Shown here: positions 1-5,273 of the stretch, one piece after another
Numbering within the stretch: the stretch's first letter is position 1
Layout: every line of letters begins with the position of its first letter
Assembly: GCA_945928335.1 (NCBI GenBank)
Contig: CAMENK010000042.1
Location: forward strand, 1-6,366
Direction of reading: 5' to 3'
Length of the DNA: 6,366 nt
From: an uncultured Bacillota bacterium
GTDB lineage: Bacteria; Bacillota_I; Bacilli_A; RF39; UBA660
The notes under the pieces: model-generated
The model's database searches: none
Told to the model about the DNA's origin: nothing
Seen by the model: the letters and a program-made list of their open reading frames with translations, nothing else
Made by a program: the position numbers and the translations under genes

Positions 1-82
1 TGAAATAGGCAAATGTTACTCCTATTAATACTATTAGTACTAAGCCTATTCCATAGACTAAGTATTTTCTTTCTTTTTTCAT
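1..82 (-). CDS. Exported or membrane protein, N-terminal fragment with SipW-type-like signal sequence
   Basis: Only the first 27 codons lie in the window; the gene continues past the left edge. The ATG at 82-80 has an AAGGAG ribosome binding site ending four bases upstream. The peptide starts with a basic stretch (MKKERKY) followed by one hydrophobic segment (about residues 8-24) and ends in GVTFAYF. That arrangement, with a G-x-T-x-A-Y-F motif at the end of the hydrophobic core, resembles SipW-dependent-type signal peptides of Bacillota surface proteins, so an exported or surface-anchored product is likely. The mature part is missing, so no function can be assigned. It lies downstream of the palindromic element at 101-206 and may share a transcript with it. 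Confidence 0.55.
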   Translation of the reverse strand, partial: MKKERKYLVYGIGLVLIVLIGVTFAYF

Positions 83-100
83 TCTTCTCCTTCTTTCTTA

Positions 101-206
101 GATACATTAAAAAACTATGAGAGTTATTTTTAATAACCCCCCCCGAAGTTCGTACCAAGTTTTGTACTTCTTTCGAAGAAGATTAGTTCTTTCATAGTTT
201 CGTATC
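101..206. repeat. GC-rich palindromic element with internal hairpins and an 8-C tract
   Basis: The ends are inverted: GATAC (101-105) pairs with GTATC (202-206), and 112-123 pairs with 189-200 (11 Watson-Crick pairs plus one G-T). Three hairpins lie inside: 123-137 (GTTATT/AATAAC, 3-base loop), 145-170 (GTAC/GTAC stem with flanking GAA/TTC) and 167-181 (CTTCTT/AAGAAG, 3-base loop). The last two share bases, so they compete. An uninterrupted run of eight C lies at 137-144 (G on the minus strand). The core is close to half G+C, in sharp contrast to its surroundings. It could be a dispersed palindromic repeat (REP- or MITE-like) or a structured RNA leader of the gene at 82. No family was recognised. 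Confidence 0.55.
130..195 (-). CDS. Possible 21-residue leader peptide or small ORF (uncertain)
   Basis: An ORF of 21 codons plus TAA starts at the ATG at 195-193 and ends in ...FGGGY. AGGAG lies 10 bases upstream of the ATG, slightly far, and a candidate promoter precedes it at 228-256. The G8 run encodes the terminal glycines, so slippage there would change the C-terminus. Codons ending in C (ATC, TTC, AAC) are unlike the neighbouring genes. Against coding: the ATG lies in the arm of a palindrome, and the opposite strand also offers a short ORF from the mirror-image ATG at 117, so the frame may be a by-product of the repeat. No known leader peptide was recognised. Confidence 0.22.
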   Translation of the reverse strand: MKELIFFERSTKLGTNFGGGY

Positions 207-227
207 TCCTTATCTTTTACATTTATT

Positions 228-256
228 ATTTTATCAAACTTTTAAATTTAATACAA
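228..256 (-). promoter_or_regulatory. Candidate sigma-A promoter for the leader element and the gene at 82
   Basis: On the minus strand TTGTAT (256-251), a 17-bp spacer and TAAAAT (233-228) form a reasonable sigma-A pair. The predicted start is near 221, giving a leader of about 140 bases to the ATG at 82 that would contain the whole palindromic element. The -35 overlaps the stop codon of the 107-aa gene. AT-rich DNA gives such hexamers often, so this is tentative. Confidence 0.4.
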
Positions 257-580
257 TCATTTCTCGATATTTATACAAGTAAATTTTATATTATATTTTT
301 TTAAAATAAATTTTTTTGTTACTGTTATATCTGCAGCACATAATTTGTTTTCTAATTTTAGTTCACCTAGATAATCTTTTTCTTCAAGTTCTTCGGTCGT
401 TATAGTAAAAGGATAATCTTTTATATTATTATTTTTTATATATTCCTTAGTGGCTTCCCTAACATCATTTTTGAGACTTATATATTTTAGTTCTTCTTCC
501 TTAGTTATTCCAATTATATATATTATTGCTGCTAAGGCTACAACAATAAATCCCCATAAAGCAATTACTTTTTTACTCAT
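257..580 (-). CDS. Small membrane-anchored pilin-like protein (107 aa), probable paralogue of its upstream neighbour
   Basis: One hydrophobic helix (about residues 4-24) follows a short basic start (MSKK). The rest is a small soluble domain predicted to lie outside the membrane, with two cysteines (C81, C102) that could form a disulfide. It lacks the prepilin cleavage motif of the upstream protein, but the soluble part lines up with it: ATKEYI matches ATKNYI, then a YLGEL/YLTEL block, then a cysteine, a beta-like stretch, and a second cysteine preceded by an aromatic residue. Its ATG shares one base with the upstream stop (TAATG) and no clear ribosome binding site precedes it, so translational coupling is likely. 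It ends in TGA and no terminator was seen. Function is unknown; a structural or accessory surface role is inferred from the pairing. Confidence 0.7.
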   Translation of the reverse strand: MSKKVIALWGFIVVALAAIIYIIGITKEEELKYISLKNDVREATKEYIKNNNIKDYPFTITTEELEEKDYLGELKLENKLCAADITVTKKFILKKYNIKFTCINIEK

Positions 581-1032
581 TAGTCATCTTTTCTTTCTTC
601 ATAACCTTGAGTTTCATATTTTTTGCATTTCAAATAAGGTTTATATACTATTTCTTCATTTTCAACATAAACAGAAACATATCCTGAACAATCTTTCTTA
701 TTGTCATCTTTTAATTCTGTTAAATAACCATTATCTATTAATTGACTTACTCTTATATTCAATGTGTCTAATCCTAATTCATTATTATAAAAATCATTTA
801 TATAGTTTTTAGTTGCATTAGTCATTTTTACTTCTAAGTCTGAAAAACTAAATTTTTTTTCCTCTTTGTCTTCTGTTTTATCTTCTTTATTTATATTTGA
901 AGGATAAAATTGATTATTTTCATCTACTAATCCTAATTTTTTTAATCCCCAAAAACTAAATAATAAACAAAATATAAATATTATTATAAATACAATTGCT
1001 TCTAGAATTCCCCAACCTTTTTTGTTTAGCAT
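580..1032 (-). CDS. Prepilin-like protein with type IV pilin N-terminus (150 aa)
   Basis: The N-terminus reads MLNKKG|WGILE followed by a hydrophobic helix to about residue 30. That fits the type III/type IV prepilin pattern: short basic leader, glycine before the cut, and glutamate at mature position +5 (E11). Residues 40-65 are a charged linker. The C-terminal domain carries a helix (about 64-82), a GYLTEL block and two cysteines (C115, C136) in the pattern C-x-GYV ... YLKC-x-x-Y, a likely disulfide loop. The start at 1032 is preferred over an in-frame ATG at 1062 because a perfect AGGAGGT sits seven bases before it and the extra ten residues do not fit a prepilin leader. No prepilin peptidase or assembly ATPase is in view, so its system is unknown. 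It is coupled to the 107-aa gene by TAATG. Confidence 0.7.
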   Translation of the reverse strand: MLNKKGWGILEAIVFIIIFIFCLLFSFWGLKKLGLVDENNQFYPSNINKEDKTEDKEEKKFSFSDLEVKMTNATKNYINDFYNNELGLDTLNIRVSQLIDNGYLTELKDDNKKDCSGYVSVYVENEEIVYKPYLKCKKYETQGYEERKDD

Positions 1033-1038
1033 AATATT

Positions 1039-1045
1039 ACCTCCT
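1039..1045 (-). promoter_or_regulatory. Strong Shine-Dalgarno site fixing the start at 1032
   Basis: AGGAGGT on the minus strand leaves a gap of six bases to the ATG at 1032-1030. It lies downstream of the alternative ATG at 1062, so it cannot serve that start and argues for the shorter 150-aa product. Confidence 0.85.
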
Positions 1046-1052
1046 ATAAAAT

Positions 1053-1080
1053 ATTTTAACATATATTTATATTAAAACAA
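1053..1080 (-). promoter_or_regulatory. Candidate extended -10 promoter for the prepilin-like pair
   Basis: TTGTTT (1080-1075), a 16-bp spacer and TAAAAT (1058-1053) preceded by TG one base upstream form an extended -10 promoter just after the topA stop. The -10 ends seven bases before AGGAGG, so the mRNA would begin almost at the ribosome binding site. No topA terminator is visible here, so read-through from topA is also possible. Confidence 0.4.
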
Positions 1081-1081
1081 A

Positions 1082-3097
1082 CTATCCCTTACAATTAGAA
1101 CATATCTTTTCTCCCTTTTTTTCTACTAATAAATTTCCACATTTTGAACACACTTCTCCAGTAGGTTTTTCCCAAAAAGCATTTTTACATTTAGGATAAT
1201 TACTACATCCATAGAATTCTTTTCCTCTTTTAGTTTTTTTAACTATTATATTTCCGTCACATTTTGGACATTTGCATATTATGGTTTCTTCTTTTTCTTC
1301 TTTTGGTACATATTTGCATTCAGGATAACCTGAGCATGCGACAAATTTTCCATATTTTCCATATCTATAAACTAATGGTTTGCCACATAAAGGACATTCT
1401 TCGCCTGTCTCTTCTGGGCTTTCTTTTTCCATACTTTTAAAAGCTTCAGTTAGTAGTGGTTCAAAGTCTTTATAGAACTTATCTAATAAATCATACCATA
1501 CCAATTTTCCTTCAGCTATATTATCAAGATCAGTTTCCATATTACTAGTATATTCAACATTTATTATACTTGAAAAAAATTCTTGTAATTTATCTGTAAC
1601 ACTAATTCCAACAGTTGTAGGTTCAAATTTTTTATCTACTACTATTATATATTTTCTTTCTTTTAATACTTCTATTATTTTAACGTAAGTACTTGGTCTA
1701 CCTATTCCTAGACTTTCTAATTCTTTTATAAGTTTATCTTCTGTAAATCTACTAGGTGGTTCAGTAAAATGACTAGTCTTTTTAATTTCTTTACTTACTA
1801 TTACATTTGATTGGTAATTAGCTAAGTCTGGTAACATTTTATCCTCAGATTTTTCAAATTCTTTATATAGTTTTAGATACCCATCAAATGTTTGGATTTG
1901 TCCTGAAGCAGTGAATTTATAATCATTATTATCTAAAGTTACTGTTGTAGCTAATACCTTAGCATCTGCCATTAAACTAGATAATGCACGCAAGTAGATT
2001 AGGTTGTAAAGTTTATATTCATCGTTAGATAAATACATCTTTATACTTTCTGGCGTTTTGTTTAAACTAGTAGGTCTAATACCTTCATGTGCATCTTGAA
2101 CATTTTCTTTATTTTTAGTTATTTTAACGTGTCCTACATATTCTTTTCCATAGTTATTCGCAATAAATTTCTTAGCGTCATTTATAAATACATCACTTAA
2201 TCTAGTAGAATCAGTTCTCATATATGTAATTAAACCGACTGTTTCATTTCCAATAGTTTTACCTTCATATAGTCCTTGAGCTAGTCTCATAGTTTTAGAT
2301 GCACTAAAACCTAGTTTAATACTTGCCATTTGTGTTAATGTACTGGTTGTAAATACTGGTTTACTTTTTTTAGATTTTTCTTTGCTTTCTACATTTTCAA
2401 TTGTAAAGGCATTACTTAAACTATTTAATATTTTATCTGCGTCTACATTAGTTTTTATTTCTATTTTTTTATCTTTATATTTACTTAAACTAGCTTCAAA
2501 ATCATTAAATATAGCTTCTATAGTAAAATATTCTTCACTTTGAAAGGCTTCTATTTCTCTTTCTCTATCAACTATAAGTTTTAAAGCTACACTTTGTACA
2601 CGACCTGCACTTTTACCCTCTGTTTTGTTTTGCATAAGTTTACTTAGTCTAAAACCAATAATTCTATCTAGTATTCTTCTAGCTTCTTGACTATGAACCA
2701 AATCCATATCAATATCTCTAGGTGCCTTAAATGCTTCTTTTATTGCGTTTTCTGTTATCTCATTAAATACTACTCTTCCATAGTTATCTTTTAAATCTAA
2801 TGCATCTTTTAAATGCCAACTTATAGCTTCTCCTTCACGGTCTGGGTCTGTTGCAAGTATTATATAATCACTTTTTTCTACTTCTTTTTTTAATTCTTTT
2901 ACTAATTTATTTTTACCACTTATTATTTTGTATGTTGGCTTAAAATTATTTTCTAAGTCTACTCCTAATCCATATTTGCCACTAGTAGTTAAATCTCTTA
3001 TATGACCCTTACTTGATGTTACTTTATATTCTTTTCCTAAATATTTTTCTATTGTTTTACTCTTACTAGGGCTTTCTACAATTACTAAATTTTTCAT
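1082..3097 (-). CDS. topA: DNA topoisomerase I (type IA)
   Basis: This is the omega protein that relaxes negatively supercoiled DNA by passing one strand through a transient break held by a tyrosine. The Toprim domain is at residues 1-120, with E8 in VIVESPSKSKT and the acidic triad of TDPDREGE (D84, D86, E88). The active-site segment GLITYMRTDS places the catalytic tyrosine at Y292 with R294 beside it. DAHEGIRPT (335-343) and LGIGRPSTY (463-471) are further family blocks. Three zinc-binding clusters end the protein: C568/C571/C588/C594, C610/C613/C631/C637, and a shorter C650/C653/C666/C669. At 671 aa it has the usual Bacillota length and looks intact. AGGAG lies five bases before the ATG. 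The sortase gene lies upstream across a 97-bp gap that carries a good promoter, so topA is probably transcribed on its own. Confidence 0.98.
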   Translation of the reverse strand: MKNLVIVESPSKSKTIEKYLGKEYKVTSSKGHIRDLTTSGKYGLGVDLENNFKPTYKIISGKNKLVKELKKEVEKSDYIILATDPDREGEAISWHLKDALDLKDNYGRVVFNEITENAIKEAFKAPRDIDMDLVHSQEARRILDRIIGFRLSKLMQNKTEGKSAGRVQSVALKLIVDREREIEAFQSEEYFTIEAIFNDFEASLSKYKDKKIEIKTNVDADKILNSLSNAFTIENVESKEKSKKSKPVFTTSTLTQMASIKLGFSASKTMRLAQGLYEGKTIGNETVGLITYMRTDSTRLSDVFINDAKKFIANNYGKEYVGHVKITKNKENVQDAHEGIRPTSLNKTPESIKMYLSNDEYKLYNLIYLRALSSLMADAKVLATTVTLDNNDYKFTASGQIQTFDGYLKLYKEFEKSEDKMLPDLANYQSNVIVSKEIKKTSHFTEPPSRFTEDKLIKELESLGIGRPSTYVKIIEVLKERKYIIVVDKKFEPTTVGISVTDKLQEFFSSIINVEYTSNMETDLDNIAEGKLVWYDLLDKFYKDFEPLLTEAFKSMEKESPEETGEECPLCGKPLVYRYGKYGKFVACSGYPECKYVPKEEKEETIICKCPKCDGNIIVKKTKRGKEFYGCSNYPKCKNAFWEKPTGEVCSKCGNLLVEKKGEKICSNCKG

Positions 3098-3155
3098 ATT
3101 GTCTCCTTATTTATTAACTATTCTATTTTAATGCTTATTAAAGTCCTTTATTACT

Positions 3156-3184
3156 AAAATAAAAGAAAAATTCTTCTTTGTCAA
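3156..3184 (-). promoter_or_regulatory. Probable sigma-A promoter of topA
   Basis: A consensus -35 TTGACA (3184-3179), a 17-bp spacer and TATTTT (3161-3156) precede topA, with a predicted leader of about 50 bases. The spacer holds an AT-only inverted repeat (AAAGAA/TTCTTT) followed by a T-rich run. That might act as a weak terminator for the sortase gene, but without G-C pairs this is doubtful. Confidence 0.6.
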
Positions 3185-3194
3185 TAGTCAAAAT

Positions 3195-4175
3195 TTATCT
3201 AGTACTTCTCTTTATTAATTTAGCATGTACAACTGTTCTTTCAGTATCTGAATAACATGTACTTAAAGTAAGTACTCTGTCTTCCTTTGTTAAATTTGTA
3301 TTAAAATTGTATAAACTTCTATTTTTTATAGTATTAAGAAAATTTTCATATTCTTCATCTGTAGCAAAATTAGTAGTAATGTAATAACTTTCTACAGGTG
3401 TTTTATAAACTGAAAATATTTGCCATAAAGTATTTTCAGTTTCAGTAGATAATCTAATTATATGATTATCTTTATTAGTATACCAATCTGATTTAAGTGT
3501 TTTACTTAAAGATCCAAACATAGTCTTATCTAATCTACTATGCGCATAAATTATATTATTTTTGTCCGTTAAAGCACTGTTGTTGCGATAATCTAAAAAT
3601 ACCCATCCCGCATCATTATAGGTTTTATCGTACGAATGATTTAAATAGTAGTTATTGTCAGAACTTTGAACATATGGATAGTTTATATTGGTATTGTTTA
3701 CATTTATCCAACCGATTGTATCACCATTTTTTTCTTTTAACTTTTGTATATCTACATTTATTAAAGGAAAAGTAATGTAATACCAATAATCACTTGTTAT
3801 GTCTTCCTCTTTATTTACTAGCTCAGTGTTTTCATCATCTTCTTTTTCTTCTATTATTATGTCATTTTTAATATTTTCGACAACTTCCTTAGTGTCTTTA
3901 TTATCTTTTGCCCAAAAAATTATTTTTATTAAACTTAATAAAAAAATTATAAGAAAAATTATCATTAAAAATATCCATACCCGTTTTTTTAGTTTCTTTT
4001 TTTTCTTAATAGGTTTTATTATCTTATCTTTATTATTTTCTACATTATTTATATTATTAGGTATATCAATTTTTTTTGTTTCTTCTATTTTGCTATTTTC
4101 TTCAGTAAAATAATTATCAAAACTAGCATGTCTTGGAACATATTCTTCATCTATTTTATCATAATCATCTTTCAT
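3195..4175 (-). CDS. srtB: Class B sortase (cysteine transpeptidase)
   Basis: Sortases cut a C-terminal sorting motif of exported proteins and join them to peptidoglycan or to each other on the outer face of the membrane. From the ATG at 4175 the product has 326 residues. The N-terminal tail (1-65) is charged, acidic first and then lysine-rich (KKKKKLKKR), followed by one membrane helix (about 66-87), an acidic linker, and the sortase domain from about residue 130. Catalytic residues are visible: H212 in IIYAHSR, C307 in TLSTC and R313 in ERTVVHAKL. The helix-containing insert between His and Cys and the N-terminal YYL/GWVFLDYRN blocks fit class B. The upstream GTG at 4184 is rejected because the AGGTG site would overlap it. 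No sorting-signal substrate lies in the window, so its target is unknown. The 65-residue cytoplasmic tail is longer than in typical SrtB. Confidence 0.93.
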   Translation of the reverse strand: MKDDYDKIDEEYVPRHASFDNYFTEENSKIEETKKIDIPNNINNVENNKDKIIKPIKKKKKLKKRVWIFLMIIFLIIFLLSLIKIIFWAKDNKDTKEVVENIKNDIIIEEKEDDENTELVNKEEDITSDYWYYITFPLINVDIQKLKEKNGDTIGWINVNNTNINYPYVQSSDNNYYLNHSYDKTYNDAGWVFLDYRNNSALTDKNNIIYAHSRLDKTMFGSLSKTLKSDWYTNKDNHIIRLSTETENTLWQIFSVYKTPVESYYITTNFATDEEYENFLNTIKNRSLYNFNTNLTKEDRVLTLSTCYSDTERTVVHAKLIKRSTR

Positions 4176-4181
4176 ATTTAG

Positions 4182-4186
4182 CACCT
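4182..4186 (-). promoter_or_regulatory. AGGTG ribosome binding site choosing the sortase start at 4175
   Basis: AGGTG leaves six bases to the ATG at 4175-4173. An in-frame GTG at 4184-4182 lies inside the same motif and so cannot be served by it. Confidence 0.6.
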
Positions 4187-4192
4187 ACAATT

Positions 4193-4221
4193 ATTGTACT
4201 AAATTTTTTATAATTAGTCTA
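4193..4221 (-). promoter_or_regulatory. Candidate promoter of the sortase gene
   Basis: TAGACT (4221-4216), a 17-bp spacer and TACAAT (4198-4193) lie directly before the sortase start. The -10 ends exactly six bases before AGGTG, implying a leader of only about a dozen bases. The -35 is poor, so confidence is low. The strong terminator just upstream makes a separate sortase promoter necessary. Confidence 0.4.
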
Positions 4222-4274
4222 TATTTATTAAATACTAAAATATTAGATAAGTTATGATAAATTCTTAAAGAATT

Positions 4275-4307
4275 AAAAAACTACTGAGAATCACTCAGTA
4301 GTTTTTT
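4275..4307 (-). terminator. Intrinsic terminator of the coat-protein gene
   Basis: A perfect 14-bp stem (A6 plus CTACTGAG pairing with CTCAGTAG plus T6) closes on a 5-base loop at 4289-4293. Read on the minus strand it is a G-C-containing hairpin followed by a T run, ten bases after the coat gene's stop codon. It is symmetrical and could also stop plus-strand transcripts, but no plus-strand gene ends here. Confidence 0.92.
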
Positions 4308-4316
4308 ATTACATGT

Positions 4317-4790
4317 CTAGCCACATATGCATTCTACAAATGTATCATTTAAACATCTTAAGGCACATATACAATTTATGTTCATTGTAAATATTGAGTC
4401 AGTACTTACAAATGGGAAAGAACAACCATTTTCTGTATTAGGTGCTAGTACTCTAAATGTTGCACAACATCCATCAATTTTTTCTACTCTAAATACGCTA
4501 GAGCATCCTGTAGCATCTTCATCATTGCAATCAGTTGTAGTTCTTGTTGTTGGCATTGACCAAGGTGTTCCATTTCCACAACATGTATAAATCATAATAG
4601 GTCTTGTATTGCATACCACACAGTTTCCACCACCACCTAATGCAGGTCTATCACATGAGTTTAAGCAATTATCTGGACATGCATTATTTTGTAGAACATT
4701 TATAACTTGAAGTATTTCTTGAATGCAATTGTTTTGACACTCATTATCATTATTTCTACATCCACATGTATTAAAGTTATTATTATTCAT
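4317..4790 (-). CDS. Spore coat/exosporium protein, CotY/CotZ (ExsY) family
   Basis: CotY, CotZ and ExsY are cysteine-rich proteins that self-assemble into the outer crust or exosporium layer of Bacillus spores and are cross-linked by disulfides. This 157-aa product has the family pattern: an Asn/Cys-rich start, a helix with a CP-x-x-C motif (C38, C42), SSVFRVEKIDGCCATFRVL (98-115) and a C-terminal block ending INCICALRCL (138-147). It has 21 cysteines, including pairs at C70/C71 and C108/C109. A glycine run (G52-G55) sits mid-protein. GGGGTGG lies four bases before the ATG. The gene is a single unit with its own terminator, and the region before it holds a sigma-K/E-like -10. It is divergent from the EIIB-like and kinase genes. 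CotY, CotZ and ExsY cannot be told apart by eye, so no symbol is given. Confidence 0.88.
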   Translation of the reverse strand: MNNNNFNTCGCRNNDNECQNNCIQEILQVINVLQNNACPDNCLNSCDRPALGGGGNCVVCNTRPIMIYTCCGNGTPWSMPTTRTTTDCNDEDATGCSSVFRVEKIDGCCATFRVLAPNTENGCSFPFVSTDSIFTMNINCICALRCLNDTFVECICG

Positions 4791-4804
4791 AAATCCACCC
4801 CTTC

Positions 4805-4860
4805 TTTATTATTCACTAATAATTTATGAAATAAATAATAATTTGTGAGTGCATAATAAA
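4805..4860. promoter_or_regulatory. Imperfect inverted repeat in the divergent promoter region, possible operator
   Basis: TTTATTATTCAC (4805-4816) is mirrored by GTGCATAATAAA (4849-4860) with one mismatch in twelve. The arms frame the coat-gene -10. Between them ATTTAT/ATAAAT adds a shorter central inversion. It could bind a regulator or be chance symmetry in AT-rich DNA. Confidence 0.3.
4820..4846 (-). promoter_or_regulatory. Sigma-K/sigma-E-like promoter of the coat-protein gene
   Basis: On the minus strand CATAAATTA (4828-4820) fits the mother-cell -10 pattern CATA-N3-TA. An AC (4846-4845), the minimal sigma-K -35, lies 16 bp upstream. The predicted start is about 23 bases before the ATG and leaves room for the ribosome binding site. 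Late mother-cell expression is what a CotY/CotZ gene should show. The motif is short and AT-rich, so the support is contextual. Confidence 0.45.
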
Positions 4861-4866
4861 TATATA

Positions 4867-4895
4867 TTTCTTTTTTTATAAATTTATAGTATAAT
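4867..4895 (+). promoter_or_regulatory. Candidate promoter of the EIIB-like gene
   Basis: A perfect -10 TATAAT (4890-4895) lies 17 bp after a poor -35 (TTTCTT, 4867-4872). The -10 ends exactly six bases before AGGTGA (4902-4907), so the transcript would start at or next to the ribosome binding site, seven bases before the ATG. Confidence 0.5.
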
Positions 4896-4914
4896 TCTAA
4901 TAGGTGAAATATAT

Positions 4915-5226
4915 ATGGAATATGAATATATAATTATAATAGCTATTCTTATTCTTATTAGTATAATAATTATAAGAATTAACAGAAAAGATTTTAAGAT
5001 TGAAATCAATAAATTGATTCAATACTTAGGCGGTAAAGATAATATTCTACAAGCAGATTATCATATGTCTAGATTAAAAGTTAAAGTTAAAGATACTAGT
5101 ATTGTTGATAAAGATGCTATACAAAGACTAGGCGCTAAAGGAATAGTTGAAGTAGATAATGAATTAAAGATTATATTAGATTCTAATTCTAAGAATTTAA
5201 AGAAGTATATTAGTGATTTAAAATAA
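4915..5226 (+). CDS. Membrane-tethered PTS EIIB-like domain lacking the active-site cysteine
   Basis: Residues 2-21 are one long run of Ile/Leu, a membrane anchor; about 25-103 form an EIIB domain of the glucose/sucrose PTS type. Family blocks are clear: LIQYLGGKDNI (34-44), SRLKVKVKD (52-60), VDKDAIQRLGAKGIVEV (64-80) and a C-terminal helix. In active EIIB domains the segment before the RL pair reads D-x-C-x-T-R-L and the cysteine carries the phosphate. Here it is DYHMSRL (48-54), with H50 at the cysteine position, and no other cysteine exists in the protein. No EIIC or EIIA domain is attached or adjacent. Ordinary sugar phosphorylation is therefore unlikely; a sensory or adaptor role is inferred. 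The kinase gene follows on the same strand after 80 bp with no convincing terminator between, so partial co-transcription is possible. Confidence 0.85.
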   Translation: MEYEYIIIIAILILISIIIIRINRKDFKIEINKLIQYLGGKDNILQADYHMSRLKVKVKDTSIVDKDAIQRLGAKGIVEVDNELKIILDSNSKNLKKYISDLK

Positions 5227-5246
5227 ATTGCTAATTTTTTTCTTTT

Positions 5247-5273
5247 TTCGACATATTTCGACATATTTTGACA
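5247..5273 (+). promoter_or_regulatory. Three tandem Spo0A boxes upstream of the histidine kinase
   Basis: TTCGACA occurs at 5247-5253 and 5257-5263, and TTTGACA (one mismatch) at 5267-5273, all in the same orientation at exactly 10-bp intervals. TTCGACA is the reverse complement of the 0A box TGTCGAA, and 10-bp tandem spacing is how boxes are arranged at the B. subtilis abrB promoter. Box 3 contains TTGACA and could double as a -35. The only -10-like hexamer, TATTAT (5285-5290), lies 21 bp after TCGACA of box 2, similar to the long spacers of Spo0A-activated promoters such as spoIIG. Whether the sites activate or repress cannot be told from sequence. Nothing else was seen in the 80-bp gap except T-rich tracts. 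Confidence 0.7.

Noticed and set aside
117..197. 26-codon plus-strand ORF through the palindromic element
   Set aside because: It begins at the mirror image of the minus-strand ATG in the inverted repeat, has no ribosome binding site, and is best explained by the palindrome.
257..259. TGA as a possible tryptophan codon (mycoplasma code)
   Set aside because: Tryptophans in topA, the sortase and the kinase use TGG, no gene contains an internal TGA, and read-through here would add only a few residues before TAA.
450..812. 120-codon plus-strand open frame
   Set aside because: It lies antisense to the two pilin-like genes, has low-complexity Leu/Ile/His content and no recognisable family; a shadow of the real genes.
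1033..1062. Ten-codon N-terminal extension of the prepilin-like protein (start at 1062)
   Set aside because: The perfect AGGAGGT lies between this ATG and the one at 1032, and the shorter form gives a proper prepilin leader.
3876..3882. A further perfect TTCGACA (Spo0A-box match)
   Set aside because: It is a single copy inside the sortase coding region, encoding Val-Glu codons on the minus strand, with no tandem partner; best taken as chance.
3799..4113. 104-codon plus-strand open frame rich in Ser and Phe
   Set aside because: Antisense to the charged, lysine-rich part of the sortase gene, which mirrors into Ser/Phe repeats.
4327..4590. 87-codon plus-strand open frame
   Set aside because: Antisense to the well-supported CotY/CotZ-type gene and without a ribosome binding site.
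5225..5246. Possible terminator after the EIIB-like gene (AAATT/AATTT followed by T runs)
   Set aside because: The stem is five A-T pairs only, too weak to call, although the T-rich tract is real.
5061..5264. 67-codon minus-strand open frame
   Set aside because: Antisense to the EIIB-like gene, whose family blocks are clear.
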